Below, in pieces: positions 17,276 through 28,113 of a DNA stretch of 64,000 nucleotides; positions within the stretch are counted from its first letter, which is position 1, and each line of letters starts with the position of its first letter. The notes under the pieces are model-generated. The model was not told the origin of the DNA. It made no database searches and was given only the letters and a program-made list of their open reading frames with translations. The stretch comes from Thiocapsa rosea (lineage in GTDB: Bacteria > Pseudomonadota > Gammaproteobacteria > Chromatiales > Chromatiaceae), in the NCBI RefSeq assembly GCF_003634315.1, contig NZ_RBXL01000001.1, positions 1,038,501 through 1,102,500 of the forward strand, written 5' to 3'. The position numbers and the translations under genes are program-made.

Positions 17276-17827
17276 CTACTCAGGGGCGCTTGACTCAGGC
17301 ACCTCCCCAGTCTCCAGCATGACTCGAAACTGGTATTCGCTCAGGATGGTGACCCCTTGCTGCCGGGCTCGCTCCATCTTCATCGGTCCTGCGTTGTAGC
17401 CGTAGCACAGGAAATCGAGATGCGAGGCAACAACAGAGCGGACCACCATCCCCCAGTCTTCGGCGAGCCTCTTCAGTTCGGTCTTGTCTTGGGCCTTGAA
17501 GCCCGTGAAGCACACCTCGGGAATTCCATCTCGATGTGAGACTACGTGTCGCGTAATCCCGGATGTGCGTGTCGCGGATAGTGTCGGTGGAGGAAGCGTG
17601 TCTTGGTAGAAGGCGACGCGCTGAGCGACTTGAGTCTCAGGAGTGACTACCTCAAGGACTCGATCTTTGCGGTAGGTTCGGATCCCTCCGTCATCCACTC
17701 TGTACCCTTGGATGTAGGTATCATCCTCGGAGGCGCTGTAGACCTCTTGAACGGCGATGTGTCCCTTCGCATCGCGGTAGATGAAGACCAGGACATCATC
17801 GTCGCGCGACTCGTTTTTCTTGGGCAT
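17276..17827 (-). CDS. BRCT-domain protein, 183 aa
   Basis: Start chosen at ATG 17827 (MPKKNESRDDDVLVF) because AGGAG lies 8 bases upstream. The N-terminal half (about 10-65) is a small beta domain, VLVFIYRDAKGHIAVQEVYS and YIQGYRVDDGGIRTYRKDRV, reminiscent of WYL or similar sensor folds. The C-terminal 80 residues fit a BRCT domain: VCFTGFKAQDKTELKRLAED, then VASHLDFLCYGYNAGPMKME and ARQQGVTILSEYQF. BRCT domains bind phosphopeptides or DNA ends, as in bacterial LigA. Forms a pair with the upstream 321-aa gene, 19 bases apart. Function unknown; a DNA-repair or defence role is only a guess. Confidence 0.75.
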   Translation of the reverse strand: MPKKNESRDDDVLVFIYRDAKGHIAVQEVYSASEDDTYIQGYRVDDGGIRTYRKDRVLEVVTPETQVAQRVAFYQDTLPPPTLSATRTSGITRHVVSHRDGIPEVCFTGFKAQDKTELKRLAEDWGMVVRSVVASHLDFLCYGYNAGPMKMERARQQGVTILSEYQFRVMLETGEVPESSAPE

Positions 17828-17846
17828 ATCCAGCTCCTCCCCCCAT

Positions 17847-18812
17847 CTACTCCCGTGACGTATCCGGTCCCCCATCCGGTCCTATCAACCCCCTGCGGGC
17901 ATCCAGCGCACTTTGCGCGTCGGATCCAGGAGACTCCGCGCCGTCAAACACCACTCCATGGGCTGCAAGTCGGAACTTCCCAGCATTACCCGCGTAGACA
18001 GCTCCCTTGATGATTTCTGAGATTTCCTCGCTGGTCAGGCTCGGATCTAGGACGAAGAAGGCAATGTGTGTTGTTGGTGCGATCCGGTCCCAGTCAGCCA
18101 GTCCCGCATCTTGGGGTTCCATTACCCTCGGCTCTCCCAGCAGATAGCCGCCGAGGGCTTGGCTCACGTTCCTGTGCTTTTCGCGTGAAACTGCATTTGC
18201 AGCATCCTGCACCATGACGAACACTGGAGGGTGTGGCGCTGACGCCTCTTCGGCGGATGCCTCCGCTGACCCAAATTCCCTGGCTATGGCAGCAGCCACT
18301 GCGTGAGTCCGAGCAAGTCTTTTTGTCACCAAGCGAATGGGCATCGGGGGATCGGGGTGGTCGTACTCTTCACGCAGCACGGCGAGATCCCCTTTCCACA
18401 GTGCTGTGTAGAGACGCCCTTGGGTCGTCCGTATCTGCCCGACACTTATGGGACTGAGTCTGTCGTAAAGAACGACCCTAACCTCCGATCGCCAGTTGCT
18501 CTCGAAGAGCCCCCCGCCAGCGGAGCGTGGAGCCTGTGCGGGCCTATTTACGTCACTGGAGACCCCTTCATCATTGGACGTTCCCTCGTCAGGCACCAGT
18601 GACATAGGAACGTCGGTAGGGCCGTCAGAACCAGCAGCAGTCTGCCTGGAGCCATAGGCTGGGTACTTCACCTGGAGCGTCTTGCCGTACCTGCCTTTTA
18701 GGTATGCGTCTTTGTGCTCGTGGAGGACATCACCCTCAATGAATTGGCAGATGGAGAGGGTGTCGGCGAAAGCGGTTGGGACGGCCCATTTGAACCGAGT
18801 GAAGAAGTCCAT
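17847..18812 (-). CDS. hypothetical protein, 321 aa, in operon with BRCT gene
   Basis: No family recognised. Starts MDFFTRFKWAVPTAFADTLS. Residues about 60-105 are low-complexity (Ser/Asp/Pro/Ala), separating a short N-terminal part from a larger domain with RSEVRVVLYDRLSPISVGQI and IAFFVLDPSLTSEEISEIIK. No signal peptide or membrane segment, so it is probably cytosolic. Its stop lies 19 bases before the start of the BRCT gene. Flanked by mobile remnants on one side and an ISL3 element on the other, consistent with an acquired cassette. Confidence 0.7.
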   Translation of the reverse strand: MDFFTRFKWAVPTAFADTLSICQFIEGDVLHEHKDAYLKGRYGKTLQVKYPAYGSRQTAAGSDGPTDVPMSLVPDEGTSNDEGVSSDVNRPAQAPRSAGGGLFESNWRSEVRVVLYDRLSPISVGQIRTTQGRLYTALWKGDLAVLREEYDHPDPPMPIRLVTKRLARTHAVAAAIAREFGSAEASAEEASAPHPPVFVMVQDAANAVSREKHRNVSQALGGYLLGEPRVMEPQDAGLADWDRIAPTTHIAFFVLDPSLTSEEISEIIKGAVYAGNAGKFRLAAHGVVFDGAESPGSDAQSALDARRGLIGPDGGPDTSRE

Positions 18813-19005
18813 GTCGTGCTCCGTGTGATGAGGTGTCCTCTACCAGCTCCTTGCGGGCGTCGGTAACTGCCTATTTAACTTGTAGCCCAGCATCGGCGCA
18901 AGTTCTCACCTCCAGCCTACGCAGCGGCGTACAGGCACCGGCCGCGCAAGGCGTCGGAGCCAGGGACGTTCAGCGAAGCGGCCGAATGTTTCACCACAAA
19001 TTTCC

Positions 19006-20498
19006 GGCTCTCCCGGATCTCAGGGAACGCCAAGTTTAGTAAAATCAGTGTTCTACGCAGCCAATCTTGGTAAACTTCCATTCGAACGCTTTTAACTCAA
19101 TGGAAAACCGATGATTGACCAGAGCCAACTCCTGCGCCTGCTCGGACTGCCGCAGATCGCCATCGACCGCGTCGAGATCACGGACGCCGCTGTGCTGGAA
19201 ATTCATGTGCACAGCACCGAGGAGGGCACGCAGTGCCGGAGCTGCGGCCGACGCATCACTGAGCCGCATGGACTCGGTGAAGAACGGCGGTTGCGCCATC
19301 TGTCGATCTTCGAGCATCGCACCGAAATTCTCATTCGTCCCAAACGGTATCGCTGCCCCGATTGCCGGGATCATCCCACCACCACCCAACGGGTGGACTG
19401 GTACGACCCGCGCAGCGGCTTCACCCGTGCGTTCGAACACAGCCTGATGCGCGCCCTGATCAACAGCACCCTGGAAGACGTCGCGCACAAGGAGGCCGTC
19501 ACCCCGGAGCACCTCGACGGTATTCTCGATCGGTGCGTCCCGAGCCAGATCGACTGGACGACGCTCACGGCGCTGCCCGTGCTCGGGCTCGACGAGATCG
19601 CCTTGACCAAAGGCCACGGCAATTTCGTGGTGATCGTCAGCGCCAGGGTCGAGGACACCCTGAGCATCCTCGCCGTGCTCAAGGACCGTAAGCGCGCGAC
19701 CATCGAGGCGTTTTTGCGCACGATCCCAAAATCCTTGCGGCGCACCGTTCGCGTCGTGTGCACCGACCTGTACAGCGGCTTCATCGGTGCGGCCAAGGCC
19801 GTCTTCGGCACGCACGTCGCCATCTGCGCCGATCGCTTCCATGTCGCGCGTTTGTATCGCGACGCCGTGGAGACGTTGCGCAAGACAGAACTGCGCCGGC
19901 TCAAGCGCGACCTGTCGAAAACCGAGTACGGCGGGCTCAAGAACGTCCAGTGGATCCTGCGCAAGCGCGAATCCGACTTGAGCGCCGAGGAACGGCGGAT
20001 CCGCGCCCGGTTGTTCGCCTATTCCCCGCAACTCGCGCAAGCTCATGCCCTCAGCCAAGCCCTCACCGAGGTCTACGACATGCCCCTGTCCAAAGGTCAG
20101 GCCAAGCGCAAACTCAGTGGCTGGATGCGACGGGTCAAGAACGCCGAGATGACGTGTTTTCAATCCTTCCTGAAAACGTTGCGCCGTCATTGGGACGAGA
20201 TCACCAATTATTTTACCGAACGACACACGAGCGGTTTCGTCGAAGGTCTCAACAACAAGATCAAAGTATTAAAACGGCGGTGCTATGGCTTGAGCAACCT
20301 GCGCCGGCTCTACCAGAGGGTGTACCTCGATCTGTGCGGTTATCGGGTTTTCGCGCGCTGATCAATGAAAAACAACCGCTTAAAAATGGCTTGGACGGGG
20401 TGCGTCCAGCGATATTTTCAACCAACGTGTTCGGTCAAAATGACTACAACGTCATGTTTTTAAATATTTTAGCGCTTTCCCTGAATTCCGGGAGAGCC
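19006..20498 (+). mobile_element. ISL3-family insertion sequence, 1493 bp
   Basis: Inverted ends start GGCTCTCCCGGA on both sides (20 of 22 bases match) and the flanks carry an exact 8-bp duplication AAATTTCC (18998-19005 and 20499-20506), the length expected for ISL3. Contains one intact transposase gene. Confidence 0.92.
19111..20361 (+). CDS. ISL3-family transposase
   Basis: 416 residues. N-terminal zinc-binding motif CRSCG...CPDC (about 43-90), helix-turn-helix near 120-145, then the DDE core with LGLDEIALTKGH (first Asp about 166), VCTDLYSGF (second Asp about 220) and a C-terminal ERHTSGFVEGLNNKIKVLKR block (Glu about 380) characteristic of ISL3/transposase_12. Intact, start ATG 19111. 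Confidence 0.95.
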   Translation: MIDQSQLLRLLGLPQIAIDRVEITDAAVLEIHVHSTEEGTQCRSCGRRITEPHGLGEERRLRHLSIFEHRTEILIRPKRYRCPDCRDHPTTTQRVDWYDPRSGFTRAFEHSLMRALINSTLEDVAHKEAVTPEHLDGILDRCVPSQIDWTTLTALPVLGLDEIALTKGHGNFVVIVSARVEDTLSILAVLKDRKRATIEAFLRTIPKSLRRTVRVVCTDLYSGFIGAAKAVFGTHVAICADRFHVARLYRDAVETLRKTELRRLKRDLSKTEYGGLKNVQWILRKRESDLSAEERRIRARLFAYSPQLAQAHALSQALTEVYDMPLSKGQAKRKLSGWMRRVKNAEMTCFQSFLKTLRRHWDEITNYFTERHTSGFVEGLNNKIKVLKRRCYGLSNLRRLYQRVYLDLCGYRVFAR

Positions 20499-20506
20499 AA
20501 ATTTCC

Positions 20507-20833
20507 GAGGCCCTACCTACGCTAGACGGTTCGGCGGCTCCCCCCCGGTGGGGGTAGGGTCCACCCGCACGGGCTTGCGCGATACGCACAGGGGGGACTA
20601 CTCAACCTGCTTCAGTCGGCAAGGTGACCCGGCTGGATCGAGGTGGCCTGGAGATCCTGTGCAGGGCGAAGAAGAGGAGGCAGGGGTGGGGTCGAGCCCA
20701 GCATGGGCGTAGAACATCAAGGCGGACGGCCAGTCCAGCCTCGCGGACGCCCGGGGAGGCTCTACGTGGCTGGACAGCGGCCGCATAACGGCAACCGAAC
20801 GGCAACCGAAACGCCTTTCAGCAGCACCACAGC
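20507..20833. other. gene-free stretch between ISL3 element and tRNA terminator
   Basis: Contains GC-rich sequence with a CCCCCCGGTGGGGG hairpin near 20541 and a tandem CGGCAACCGAA repeat near 20790-20812. I see no convincing coding frame, integrase or second attachment site here. Confidence 0.5.
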
Positions 20834-20864
20834 AAAAAGGCTCAGGCCATTTCTGACCTAAGCC
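20834..20864 (-). terminator. Rho-independent terminator of tRNA-Asn
   Basis: On the minus strand an 11-bp stem (GGCTTAGGTCA/TGGCCTGAGCC, with wobble pairs) capped by a GAAA loop is followed by TTTTT. It lies 11 bases after the tRNA 3' end. Confidence 0.9.
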
Positions 20865-20875
20865 CTTCTTCTATT

Positions 20876-20951
20876 TGGCTCCCTGGGACGGGCTCGAACC
20901 GCCGACCTAGTGATTAACAGTCACCCGCTCTACCGACTGAGCTACCAGGGA
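20876..20951 (-). tRNA. tRNA-Asn (GTT)
   Basis: 76-base cloverleaf beginning TCCCTGGTAGCTCAGTCGGT, with anticodon loop CTGTTAA (anticodon GTT), T-arm GGTTCGAGCCC and encoded CCA after discriminator G. Lies downstream of the aspartate aminotransferase gene on the same strand, with its own terminator. Confidence 0.97.
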
Positions 20952-21015
20952 TCTATGCGAGCCCGTAATGTTAGCCGGGCGCCTACATCGAGTCAAGATC
21001 GGCGAGACGCCGCTC

Positions 21016-22200
21016 TCAGCCGACCGCAGCGGCGATCCGCTCCAGTGCCTTCTCAAGGTTGTCGCGGCCGGTGGCGATCGAGATGCGGGCGTAGCCGTTC
21101 AGGCCGAAGGCGGAGCCGGGTACGAGCGCCACACCGGCCTTCTCGATCAGGTATTCCGCGAAATCCAGGTCGTTGGCGATCCCGGGGAGCTTGTCGATCG
21201 CACCCTGCACCTTCGGGAAGACATAAAAGGTGCCGTCGGTCGGCAGGCATTCGATGCCGGGGATTTGGTTGAGGCGCTCGACGACGAAGTCGTGGCGCTC
21301 GTGGAATGCCTTGAGCATGGCGCCGATGCACTCCTGCGGCCCTTCCAACGCGGCCTGGGCGGCGACCTGCGAGATGGATGCCGGGTTGGACGTGCTCTGG
21401 CCCTGCACCTTCTTCATGGCCTTGATGATCTCGGCCGGGCCGCCGGCGTAGCCGATGCGCCAGCCGGTCATGGAGTAGGCCTTGGAGACGCCGTTGAGGA
21501 CCAGGGTCCGCGGGTAGAGCTCCGGGCAGGCGTTGACGATGTTGACGAAGGGCTCGGGGCTCCAGCGGATGTGCTCGTACATGTCGTCGGTGGCGATGAG
21601 TGTTCGCGGGAACTCGCGCAGCACCTCGCCGAGCGCTTCCAGTTCCTCGCGGTTGTAGCCCATGCCGGTGGGGTTCGAGGGGCTGTTGATGACGACCAGG
21701 CGGGTCTTGTCGGTCAGCGCGCCTTTGAGCTGTCCGGGGGTGATCTTGAAGCGCTGATCGGCCCCGGCGTGCACGAGCACGGGCGCGCCGCCGGCGAGCA
21801 GGACCATGTCCGGGTAGGAGACCCAGTAAGGCGCAGGGATCACCACCTCGTCGCCTGGATCCAAGAGCGCTTGGGCGAGATTGTAGAAGCTTTGCTTGCC
21901 GCCGCAGGAGACCAGGATCTGGTCGTGCTCGTAGTTCAGCCCGTTCTCGCGCTTGAACTTGTCGATCACGGCCTGCTTGAGTTCGGTGGTACCGTCCACT
22001 GCGGTGTATTTGGTGAAGCCGGCGCGAATCGCGGCGATGGCCGCTTCCTTGATGTGGTCGGGCGTGTCGAAGTCCGGCTCCCCGGCACCGAGCCCGATGA
22101 CATCCTTGCCCGCGGCGCGCAGGGCCTTGGCGCGGGCCGTGATGGCCAGGGTGGCGGAGGGTTTGACAGCCTGAACGCGCGCGGCAAGCTTGATGGTCAT
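21016..22200 (-). CDS. aspC: aspartate aminotransferase (class I, PLP)
   Basis: Exchanges amino groups between aspartate and oxaloacetate/2-oxoglutarate. 394 residues from the ATG at 22200 (MTIKLAARVQAVKPSATLAI); longer upstream frame rejected as it lacks family similarity. Class I markers: GAGEPDFDTPDHIKEAA (about 35-50), NSPSNPTGMGY (about 170-180), and the PLP-lysine in NGVSKAYSMTGWRIGYAGG (about 230-248). Divergent from uvrB with about 110 bases between, a neighbourhood also known in pseudomonads. Confidence 0.95.
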   Translation of the reverse strand: MTIKLAARVQAVKPSATLAITARAKALRAAGKDVIGLGAGEPDFDTPDHIKEAAIAAIRAGFTKYTAVDGTTELKQAVIDKFKRENGLNYEHDQILVSCGGKQSFYNLAQALLDPGDEVVIPAPYWVSYPDMVLLAGGAPVLVHAGADQRFKITPGQLKGALTDKTRLVVINSPSNPTGMGYNREELEALGEVLREFPRTLIATDDMYEHIRWSPEPFVNIVNACPELYPRTLVLNGVSKAYSMTGWRIGYAGGPAEIIKAMKKVQGQSTSNPASISQVAAQAALEGPQECIGAMLKAFHERHDFVVERLNQIPGIECLPTDGTFYVFPKVQGAIDKLPGIANDLDFAEYLIEKAGVALVPGSAFGLNGYARISIATGRDNLEKALERIAAAVG

Positions 22201-22309
22201 CGAGTGTCTTCTCTGGGCTCTTGTGGTGAGGGTGGTTCTTGTTGTGACTGGACATGCGGTGTGTCGCTCCCAATCATAACGAAACCGCAAACACCCGGCA
22301 CGCACTCCG

Positions 22310-24319
<2,010 letters not shown>

Positions 24320-24325
24320 CGTCTT

Positions 24326-24562
24326 AGGTGATTTCCGGGAAAGGATCTACCGCCAGAGCCGGAACCAAGGCAAGTCGTCGAAGGTTCTACTCGTTGTCGT
24401 TGTCGTTGACGAACCAATCGTTCCTTGTACATCCGATCGGCCGGAAGCAACGTCGCGAAGCGGCGTGCCCCGGGATAGACGACTTGCAGTCGTCCTCTTC
24501 CGCGGGCCTCGCTCGCACGACCGCCGCGTCAGGCAATACCTGAAAGGAGAGGAAGATCGCGA
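24326..24562. repeat. cluster of small dispersed repeats after uvrB
   Basis: Holds GATTTCCGGGAAAGGATCTA (also at 28201), a (GTCGTT)n run at 24391-24408 (compare 62064), TACATCCGATCGGCCGGAAG (inverted relative to about 44395-44420), and the palindromic unit at 24468-24508. No gene seen. Confidence 0.7.
24468..24508 (-). repeat. palindromic dispersed repeat (GACGACTTGCAGTCGTC core), copy 1
   Basis: Near-palindrome GACGACTTGCAGTCGTC between CCCCGGGATA and CTCTTCCGCGG. Other copies: 24653-24691 (opposite orientation) and 58350-58385. Confidence 0.75.
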
Positions 24563-24841
24563 ATGGATGAGCAAAACGGAAACCGGTGCCAAAGCGCGTT
24601 CAGCGCGGTTCTCGAGTGCGTTGCGTTGACCTCGACCTCGCGGGCCGTCGGGCCGGCTGAAGAGGACGACTGCAAGTCGTCTATCCCGGGGGTGACACCG
24701 CTTCTCGACGAAACGTGGCTCGACGAGATCTGGGCCGACGCGGTTGCCGATGCCGCCGGGGAGACGGGGCTCTCGGCGTTCCCGGACGACTGTCCGTGGC
24801 GGCTGACCGACGTGCTCGAGGTGGATTGGCTGCCCGAGTGA
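24563..24841 (+). pseudogene. DUF29 C-terminal remnant containing a repeat
   Basis: The last 45 codons (LDEIWADAVADAAGETGLSA, FPDDCPWRLTDVLEVDWLPE) match the C-terminus of DUF29 proteins such as the intact one at 29550-29999. The first half of the frame is made of unrelated sequence including the palindromic repeat at 24653-24691. The N-terminal DUF29 helices are missing. A fortuitous 92-residue frame remains open from ATG 24563. Confidence 0.6.
24653..24691 (+). repeat. palindromic dispersed repeat, copy 2
   Basis: GAAGAGGACGACTGCAAGTC... followed by TATCCCGGGGG, inverted relative to the copy at 24468. It lies inside the open frame of the DUF29 remnant. Confidence 0.75.
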
Positions 24842-24880
24842 CACGGCCCGCGTCGGATCCGTGGCCGCCGCCATCCGGGA

Positions 24881-25153
24881 TCAGCCAAGCACACCTCGGG
24901 CGCCCTGCCCCGGCCGAACGACCGCGGTGCAGACCGACGGGCTCGGTGAATCAGTGACCGGCTCCACCGGCTTGCGCCGAGGCCGGGCCACGCGGGAGCG
25001 ACGCCGCGGGCGTTGCGGCTGGACGCGCGTGCGCCGCGGCCGCGCACCGGCCTCGTCGGGAATGCGCTCGAGGATGGCGCACACGAGGCTCAGGATCACG
25101 AAAAGACCGGAAAGGCACAGCAGGATCACGAAGAGATCGGCAACGGTGTTCAT
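24881..25153 (-). CDS. small single-span membrane protein, 90 aa
   Basis: ATG at 25153 gives MNTVADLFVILLCLSGLFVI, one membrane helix (about 5-30), followed by a very basic tail (RPRRTRVQPQRPRRRSRVAR at about 43-62). No known family. The hydrophobic segment plus positive-inside tail suggests a real inner-membrane protein; confidence is moderate as no relatives are recalled. Confidence 0.5.
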   Translation of the reverse strand: MNTVADLFVILLCLSGLFVILSLVCAILERIPDEAGARPRRTRVQPQRPRRRSRVARPRRKPVEPVTDSPSPSVCTAVVRPGQGARGVLG

Positions 25154-25362
25154 CGTCGGCTCCGCAGGGTTTGCACTGGACGGAACCACAGCATGCCGCG
25201 GGGGGTGGCTCAAAACGTGAGCCTGCGGACGTGCACGCTCGACCGTTCGTCGGCCGGGCGCCGTCGGCATCGCGCCGAACGACGGTTCGGTGTTTTTCAG
25301 GGAGAACAAGGACGGGTGTTAGACTGGCTGCGAGCGCAGAGCGCAGTGAGCCTGAAGAACCC

Positions 25363-26070
25363 ATGCAAGACACCCACGACACGACACGACCGACAACCTC
25401 CGCGCGACTGGCGGTCCTCTTGCGCCACGCGACGGCCGGGACGCACCAGGCCGTCGAGCGCTTACCCCTGATGGCCCGACTCACGTCGCCGAGCGTCACC
25501 CGCGAGGACTATCTCGACTATCTGCAAGCCTTGGCCGAGGTCTACGCGGCCTTGGAGGGCAGCCTGCTCGACGCCTTGGACGAGGAGATCCGCAACGACC
25601 TGGGGATTCGACCCAAGCTGCCGGCGATCCTCGAGGATCTTGCCGAGCAGGGTCGGCAGCACGTGCCGCGCGTATCGCCGCCGATCACCCCGACCGGCTC
25701 GAGCGCGGCGCTCGGCGGTCTCTATGTCCTGGAGGGTGCGACACTCGGCGGTCGGGTGATCGCGAAACATCTGCGCCGCCGTCTCGGTCCGGCACTGGGC
25801 TCGGCCGTTTTCCTCGACTTCCACGGCGAGCACTCCTCGGCGGCCTGGAAACGCTTCGCGAGCATCCTCGACAGCCTGCCCGCGCACGGCCGAATGGATC
25901 CGGTCGAGGTCGTCTCGGGGGCCTGTGCGGCCTTCGCGGTGGTTCACCGGATGCTCGACGGTGCAGGGACACGCCTCGCGCCTGCGCAGACCGGTCCGGA
26001 GCCTATCGGACTGCTGAGCTCGGGGGGCGGGCGCCTTGCGGCCTCGGTTGCGGCAATCCACGAGGATTGA
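25363..26070 (+). CDS. haem oxygenase (biliverdin-producing)
   Basis: 235 residues from ATG 25363; a longer frame upstream has no similarity. Family signature: N-terminal LRHATAGTHQAVERLPLM with the proximal haem-ligand His (about 27), then YLDYLQALAEVYAALEG, GGLYVLEGATLGGRVIAKHL (the distal helix with conserved glycines, about 125-145). Opens haem to biliverdin, CO and iron; biliverdin may serve a bacteriophytochrome elsewhere, while iron recovery is the alternative. Overlaps the next gene start (TGATG). Confidence 0.85.
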   Translation: MQDTHDTTRPTTSARLAVLLRHATAGTHQAVERLPLMARLTSPSVTREDYLDYLQALAEVYAALEGSLLDALDEEIRNDLGIRPKLPAILEDLAEQGRQHVPRVSPPITPTGSSAALGGLYVLEGATLGGRVIAKHLRRRLGPALGSAVFLDFHGEHSSAAWKRFASILDSLPAHGRMDPVEVVSGACAAFAVVHRMLDGAGTRLAPAQTGPEPIGLLSSGGGRLAASVAAIHED

Positions 26071-26900
26071 TGAAGAACGAAGAACAAGCGCCGGAGGCGA
26101 CCCGGGTGGACGCCGGAATCGAGGATGGATCCCGGGCGACGCCTCGCGAGCCGGCGCCGCATGCCCGTGTCTTCCGCATCGAGACCATCGGTCGGGACCG
26201 ACACCCGCTGAACCGCATCGCTCGATTCCTGCTCAAAGGGCTCGGCAATCTGGTGCTGCTCTCGATTGTCCTGGTCTTGACGCTGCGCTGGCTCGACCCG
26301 CCGGCATCCGCCTTCATGCTGCGGCACGCCTACAATCTCTGGCGGCTCGATCAGTCGCCACCCTACTATCATCAGACCTGGGTGCCCTGGGATCGGATCT
26401 CGCTGCCGGCGCGTCTGGCGGCCATCGCCGGCGAAGACCAGCGTTTTCCGAGCCACCGGGGGTTCGACCTGATCGAGATCCGCATCGCCTGGGCCGACTA
26501 CAAAAACGGCGGACGCCTTCGCGGTGCCAGCACCATCACCCAGCAAGCGGCCAAGAACCTCTTTCTCTGGCCCGGCTCGGATTGGCAGCGCAAGCTGCTC
26601 GAGGCATGGTTCGCGCTTTTGATGGAGATCCTATGGCCGAAGGAGCGCATCCTCGAGGTCTATCTGAACATCGTGCAGTTCAGCCCCAGCACGTACGGGA
26701 TCGGCGCCGCCAGCGTGCGCTATTTCGATCGTCCCGCAAGCGAGCTGACGATGCGCGAGGCATCGCTCCTGATCGGCGTGCTGCCTGCACCCGGACACTA
26801 TCGTTTGGACAAGCCATCGGAACGTTTGGAGCGGCGCGCGGCCTGGATCAGCGATCAGGCGAGCCGACTCGGCGGAACACGTTACCTGAATCGGCTTTAA
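26070..26900 (+). CDS. mtgA: monofunctional biosynthetic peptidoglycan transglycosylase
   Basis: Polymerises lipid II into glycan strands at the inner membrane. 276 residues; a 45-residue charged N-terminal extension precedes one membrane helix (LVLLSIVLVLTLRWL, about 58-74). GT51 domain from about 105: catalytic IAGEDQRFPSHRGFD, then GASTITQQAAKNLFLWPG, KERILEVYLNIVQFSPSTYG and the second region AASVRYFDRPASELT. ATG 26070 overlaps the haem oxygenase stop. The TAA stop codon (26898-26900) is formed by the first bases of a composite palindromic repeat. Confidence 0.95.
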   Translation: MKNEEQAPEATRVDAGIEDGSRATPREPAPHARVFRIETIGRDRHPLNRIARFLLKGLGNLVLLSIVLVLTLRWLDPPASAFMLRHAYNLWRLDQSPPYYHQTWVPWDRISLPARLAAIAGEDQRFPSHRGFDLIEIRIAWADYKNGGRLRGASTITQQAAKNLFLWPGSDWQRKLLEAWFALLMEILWPKERILEVYLNIVQFSPSTYGIGAASVRYFDRPASELTMREASLLIGVLPAPGHYRLDKPSERLERRAAWISDQASRLGGTRYLNRL

Positions 26901-26996
26901 ACCGCGCCCGGTGCGATTTGCGTCGTTTGTTGGATTGGCTTGACCAATTGGCTTGACCACGCCGGCTCCGACGACCGTCGGAGCCGGCGTGGTTTA
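26898..26996 (+). repeat. composite palindromic repeat, module A (IS-interrupted copy)
   Basis: TAAACCGCGCCCGGTGCG...GGCGTGGTTTA with the inner hairpin CCGGCTCCGACGA/TCGGAGCCGG. Contains a 16-bp internal duplication (TTGGCTTGACCA). The matching module B is at 28114-28197, pushed away by the IS1595 insertion. Confidence 0.88.
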
Positions 26997-27014
26997 AAGT
27001 ATCGAAAAATATTA

Positions 27015-28100
27015 GGTGATTAGCGTCGTGCCTCAGCCAGCGATTTTCGAGCCGGCAGGCTCACGGAATGAGTCACCCCCGGGCGCATACTGTCGGGCAT
27101 CTCCACCCGCAGCGAGAACGACGGCGATGCCGCAGAACCCGATTCAATTCCAGCCGGGCATGTCCCTGGACGATTTCTTCGCACGCTACGGCACCGAAGC
27201 CCAGTGCGCGGCGGCCCTGGAGGCGTCGCGGTGGCCGCAGGGGTTCGTCTGTCCGCACTGCGGAGCCACCTCGCACAGTCGCTTTCACGTCGACGGGCGC
27301 ACCTACCGGCAGTGTGCGCAGTGTCGGGTGCAGACCTCGCTGACGTGCGGGACCCTGTTCGAGAGCTCCAAGCTGCCGCTGACCAAATGGTTTCAAGCCA
27401 TGTACCTGGTGACGCAGAACAAGAACAACCTCTCGGCACTGTCGCTCAAACGCCATCTCGGCGTGTGTTATCGCACCGCCTGGCGGCTCAAGCACAAACT
27501 CCTCGAAGCCATGGCCGAGCGCGAGTCCGGCCGGCTGCTCACCGGCGTGGTCGTTGCCGACGATGCCGTCGTCGGGGGCAAGCGCGGACGCGGCGCCGAA
27601 GGCAAGGCCGTGTTCATCGCCGCCGTGGAAGTCGGCGACGACGGTCATCCCCGACACGTGCGCTTCGACCCGCTCCCCGATCTGAAGGGCGACACGCTGC
27701 GCGCTTGGGTGCGCAAGGCGCTGGATCCCGACGCACACCTCGTCACCGACGCCTTCGCGAGCCTCGGCTGCGCCGAGGCAGAAGTCGCCGCCTACGGGGC
27801 GATCGTGGTCAGCCCGCGCAAATCCAGCGAGATCGATGCGTTCCGCTGGGTCAATACCGTCATCTCCAACCTCAAGACCGCGATCCGGGGCACCTATCAC
27901 CACGTCAACGTCCACAAGTACTTGGCGCGCTACCTCGCCGAGGCGCAGTATCGCCTGAACCGCCGCTTCGATCTGCCCTCGCTGGTCGGGCGACTCCTCC
28001 ATGCCAGCGTCCGCACCCCGCCCAGCCCCGAGAAATGGCTGCGCCAGGGCGCCGTCCGCACGGCGTGAAATGCTCTGGCTGAGGCACGACGCTAATCACC
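27015..28100 (+). mobile_element. IS1595-family insertion sequence, 1086 bp
   Basis: Perfect 26-bp inverted ends starting GGTGATTAGCGTCGTGCC, flanked by an 8-bp duplication AAATATTA (27007-27014 and 28101-28108). Inserted in the AT-rich linker between modules A and B of a composite repeat. Confidence 0.95.
27127..28068 (+). CDS. IS1595-family transposase
   Basis: 313 residues from ATG 27127. N-terminal zinc ribbon (CPHCG ... CAQC at about 40-65), then GTLFESSKLPLTKWFQAMYL, typical of IS1595, and a DDE-like ISXO2 core: VVADDAVVGGKRGRGAEGKA (first acidic residue), DAFASLGC, and the terminal YHHVNVHKYLARYLAEAQYR with the N-type HH-N-KYL signature. Complete, likely functional. Confidence 0.95.
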   Translation: MPQNPIQFQPGMSLDDFFARYGTEAQCAAALEASRWPQGFVCPHCGATSHSRFHVDGRTYRQCAQCRVQTSLTCGTLFESSKLPLTKWFQAMYLVTQNKNNLSALSLKRHLGVCYRTAWRLKHKLLEAMAERESGRLLTGVVVADDAVVGGKRGRGAEGKAVFIAAVEVGDDGHPRHVRFDPLPDLKGDTLRAWVRKALDPDAHLVTDAFASLGCAEAEVAAYGAIVVSPRKSSEIDAFRWVNTVISNLKTAIRGTYHHVNVHKYLARYLAEAQYRLNRRFDLPSLVGRLLHASVRTPPSPEKWLRQGAVRTA

Positions 28101-28113
28101 AAATATTAAATTT

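Noticed and set aside
20876-20951. tRNA-Asn as attachment site of a genomic island to its left
   Set aside because: The left side is accessory, but I found no integrase gene and no second copy of the tRNA 3' end in the window.
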